A stretch of DNA of 8,685 nucleotides from Candidatus Gerdarchaeota archaeon (lineage in GTDB: Archaea > Asgardarchaeota > Heimdallarchaeia > JABLTI01), in assembly GCA_016840905.1 (NCBI GenBank), contig JAEORM010000215.1, positions 1 through 8,685 on the forward strand, read 5' to 3'. Both the position numbers and the translations under genes were made by a program. Below, piece after piece: positions 7,302 through 8,685 of the stretch. Under the pieces are notes generated by a model. It saw nothing but the letters and a program-made list of their open reading frames with translations. It was not told the origin of the DNA and did not search any database. How positions within the stretch are numbered: the first letter of the stretch is position 1; each line of letters opens with the position of its first letter.

Positions 7302-7355
7302 AAAAATAAATAATTAGAAAATTTTTCGCTCAAAAACTTTACATTCTTTCTCATA

Positions 7356-7372
7356 GTTTTTATTAATAAATA
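7356..7372 (+). promoter_or_regulatory. Putative TATA box of the glutaredoxin/FTR operon
   Basis: The segment contains a perfect 12-bp palindrome, TTTATTAATAAA (7359-7370), about 47 nt before the ATG at 7412. Initiation near 7390 would leave a leader carrying GAGGT at 7400-7404, seven bases before the start. The palindrome may be just a symmetric TATA box. Confidence 0.4.
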
Positions 7373-7411
7373 AGGATATTTTTACTTAGAATAATCAATG
7401 AGGTTAGAGAA

Positions 7412-7714
7412 ATGCTTGAGAAGTTAAAATTTACTGAAGAACAAGGAGATAAAAATCCTTGCGATATAGAAGTATATGCATTGTCAACATGTGGTTTTTG
7501 TAATAGAGCATTAGAATTTTTAAGAACGAATAAAATAAAATTCAGATATATTTATGTTGATCTCCAAGATAGTGACTTAAGAATGAAAATCAAAAAGGAA
7601 TTAGCTGATCGCTTTGAAGAACGTATAGGTTTCCCATTCTGTGTCATAAATAAAGGAGAAAAAATCTTAGTTGGATTTACTGAAGAGAAATGGAAAGAAG
7701 CATTTCTTACATAA
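7412..7714 (+). CDS. Glutaredoxin-like thiol-disulfide protein, likely FTR partner
   Basis: A 100-residue thioredoxin-fold protein. The active site STCGFC (C27, C30) follows the first strand (IEVYALS, 19-25) and leads into helix NRALEFLRTN. After strand FRYIYVD (44-50) comes a charged helix, then GFPF with the cis-proline P75 next to C77, a strand (CVINKGEKILVGF), and a short C-terminal helix EEKWKEAF. This matches small glutaredoxin-like proteins of anaerobes encoded beside ferredoxin:thioredoxin reductase, rather than glutathione-dependent glutaredoxins. Two further cysteines, C17 and C77, are present. The FTR gene follows after 27 nt with its own ribosome site, so the reductase probably reduces this protein, which then reduces target disulfides. 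GAGGT seven bases upstream supports the ATG. The physiological targets are unknown. Confidence 0.85.
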   Translation: MLEKLKFTEEQGDKNPCDIEVYALSTCGFCNRALEFLRTNKIKFRYIYVDLQDSDLRMKIKKELADRFEERIGFPFCVINKGEKILVGFTEEKWKEAFLT

Positions 7715-7731
7715 GAATTAAATAAAAAATT

Positions 7732-7736
7732 GGTGG
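7732..7736 (+). promoter_or_regulatory. Shine-Dalgarno-like GGTGG deciding the FTR start
   Basis: GGTGG sits five bases before the ATG at 7742. The alternative TTG at 7730 overlaps this site and has no site of its own, so the ATG is preferred. Confidence 0.55.
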
Positions 7737-7741
7737 AAAAA

Positions 7742-8089
7742 ATGACCCCTCCAAAAGTGGAAAAAACTAAAGAGGATGTTAGAAAATTCGTAGAAATGGT
7801 TGCTGAAAAACAGGGTTGGCATTTACACCCTGATAAAAAATTCCTTGAGATGTTAATTGAAGGACTTATGACTAATTACAATAGATTTGGTTATTTTGGT
7901 TGCCCTTGTAGATTGCTTGATGGCGAGAAAAAAGCAGATGCAGATTTAGTTTGTCCTTGCGATTATTGTGTTCCGGACCAAGAGGAATACGGTCATTGTT
8001 ATTGTGGTCTTTATCTCACAGATGAATTTTATGAATCAGGAAAAATGCCAGATGGTATTCCTGAAAGAAGGCCAAAAGATAAATGGTGA
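7742..8089 (+). CDS. ftrB: Ferredoxin:thioredoxin reductase, catalytic (beta) chain
   Basis: The enzyme takes single electrons from reduced ferredoxin and reduces a protein disulfide using a 4Fe-4S cluster next to a redox-active cysteine pair. From the ATG it has 115 residues. The family cysteines are present as CPC (54-56), CPC (71-73) and CYC (86-88). By analogy with the cyanobacterial enzyme, C54, C71, C73 and C86 would bind the cluster and C56 and C88 would form the active disulfide. Differences from the plant/cyanobacterial pattern (CPC-X16-CPC-X8-CHC) are 14 and 12 intervening residues, Tyr instead of His in the last motif, and an extra C76 (CDYC). No variable (alpha) chain is nearby, as expected outside oxygenic phototrophs. 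It shares an operon with the glutaredoxin-like gene, its likely substrate. The start at 7742 is chosen over a TTG at 7730 because of the GGTGG site. Confidence 0.92.
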   Translation: MTPPKVEKTKEDVRKFVEMVAEKQGWHLHPDKKFLEMLIEGLMTNYNRFGYFGCPCRLLDGEKKADADLVCPCDYCVPDQEEYGHCYCGLYLTDEFYESGKMPDGIPERRPKDKW

Positions 8090-8105
8090 GAATAGTTCAT
8101 TTATC

Positions 8106-8111
8106 TTTTTT
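8106..8111 (+). terminator. T-tract after the glutaredoxin/FTR operon
   Basis: Six consecutive T residues occur 17 nt after the FTR stop, in the 40-nt gap before the convergent mevalonate kinase gene. It is a plausible archaeal T-rich terminator; no hairpin is evident. Confidence 0.35.
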
Positions 8112-8129
8112 ATACCATTTATTATCGAA

Positions 8130-8685
8130 TTAAATTTTCTTAACTAACAAACCTTGAGGATCAATTCTTATATCGGGTAATGCAGTTCCCTTAGTTCTAT
8201 TTATTGCATTGATCACATTTTCTCTTTTATCATCAGAGGTTAGAGCAACCATATTATCACCTTTCCCGGCACCAGATAATTTTGCTCCAAGTGCTCCAGC
8301 AGAAAGAGCTGATGAAACCATTTCTTCCAACTCAGGTGAACTTACATTTAATTGCTTTAGGAGTGAATGATTTTCATTCATTAATAAGCCTAATTTTTTA
8401 AGATCGGAAGCTAAAATTGCATCTTCTGCTTCACTGACTATTTCACCTATTCGTGTAAATAATAAATTGGCAGTCCTGACATTTTCCTTTTCAAAATCTC
8501 TGACAGCTTTTACTATGGGTCCACTTGGAGCCTTAAAACCAGTATAACCTATAACAAAGTTAAGCTTATCAAAAGTTAATTGTTCAGGTTTCTTAGTTTG
8601 TTGATATTTTATAAGACCACCAAAAATTGATGTTGCTAAATCTAAACCACTACCGTATCCTTTTATTGACAGATTAATGTCAATA
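8130..8685 (-). CDS. mvk: Mevalonate kinase, C-terminal part, cut by the right edge
   Basis: The minus-strand frame is open from the right edge to a TAA at 8130-8132, giving 184 residues; an ATG at 8381 is internal, since the reading frame before it is clearly homologous. Near the edge, GYGSGLDLATSIFGG holds the Asp that serves as catalytic base in GHMP-type mevalonate kinases. FVIGYTGFKAPS then leads to a helical region, followed by GLLMNENHSLLKQL, a hallmark of mevalonate kinase, and GAKLSGAGKGDNMVAL, the third GHMP nucleotide/phosphate-loop motif. The enzyme makes 5-phosphomevalonate for isoprenoid and archaeal membrane lipid synthesis. The N-terminal part with the ATP loop lies outside the window. 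Other GHMP kinases such as phosphomevalonate kinase are possible but fit less well. It converges with the FTR gene. Confidence 0.85.
   Translation of the reverse strand, partial: IDINLSIKGYGSGLDLATSIFGGLIKYQQTKKPEQLTFDKLNFVIGYTGFKAPSGPIVKAVRDFEKENVRTANLLFTRIGEIVSEAEDAILASDLKKLGLLMNENHSLLKQLNVSSPELEEMVSSALSAGALGAKLSGAGKGDNMVALTSDDKRENVINAINRTKGTALPDIRIDPQGLLVKKI

Noticed and set aside
7730..7741. TTG start adding four residues to the FTR chain
   Set aside because: This stretch contains the GGTGG ribosome site for the ATG at 7742.
8130..8381. An 83-residue stand-alone protein starting at the ATG at 8381
   Set aside because: The same frame continues upstream to the window edge with strong mevalonate kinase motifs, so this ATG is internal.

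Overview
The window reads as AT-rich archaeal DNA. The supporting signs are a NucS/EndoMS-type mismatch endonuclease ending in a PCNA-binding-like motif, a mevalonate-pathway GHMP kinase, a ferredoxin-linked 2-oxoacid oxidoreductase, a ferredoxin:thioredoxin reductase catalytic chain without a variable chain, and TATA-like boxes about 25-40 nt before several first genes. A strictly or facultatively anaerobic archaeon fits. An Asgard (Heimdallarchaeia-like) or other AT-rich mesophilic lineage is plausible, but this is inference and nothing here fixes the taxon.

Layout. 1-1094 (-): the N-terminal 364 codons of a secreted beta-propeller-like protein, cut by the left edge. 1277-2056 (+): nucS, divergent from it. 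2130-2696 (+): an unrecognised four-helix membrane protein, convergent with a ten-helix EamA/DMT-type transporter at 2716-3771 (-). 3896-6483 (+): a two-gene operon for the fused gamma-alpha subunit and the beta subunit of a 2-oxoacid:ferredoxin oxidoreductase. 6510-6986 (-): a ferritin-like/rubrerythrin-like protein. 7143-7301 (+): a 52-residue single-helix membrane protein. 7412-8089 (+): a glutaredoxin-like protein followed by the ferredoxin:thioredoxin reductase catalytic chain. 8130-8685 (-): the C-terminal 184 residues of a mevalonate kinase, cut by the right edge. No gene-free stretch exceeds 300 bases, and I see no RNA gene, CRISPR array, insertion sequence or long repeat.

How the genes relate. 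The centre of the window is a ferredoxin-based redox neighbourhood. The oxidoreductase makes reduced ferredoxin from 2-oxoacids. The reductase can spend it on disulfide reduction, most likely through the glutaredoxin-like protein encoded just upstream in the same operon. The ferritin-like protein may handle iron or peroxide. The small membrane protein lies between the ferritin-like gene and the redox operon and has no assigned role.

Two genes are easy to miss: the left-edge propeller gene, whose frame is open to the window border, and the 52-residue membrane protein. Three genes have a nominal upstream TTG start that I replaced with an internal ATG (nucS at 1277, the ferritin-like gene at 6986, the FTR gene at 7742). 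Genes inside operons carry Shine-Dalgarno-like sites. Two first genes (the DMT transporter and the oxidoreductase alpha subunit) instead have a TATA-like box so close to the ATG that leaderless transcripts are likely.
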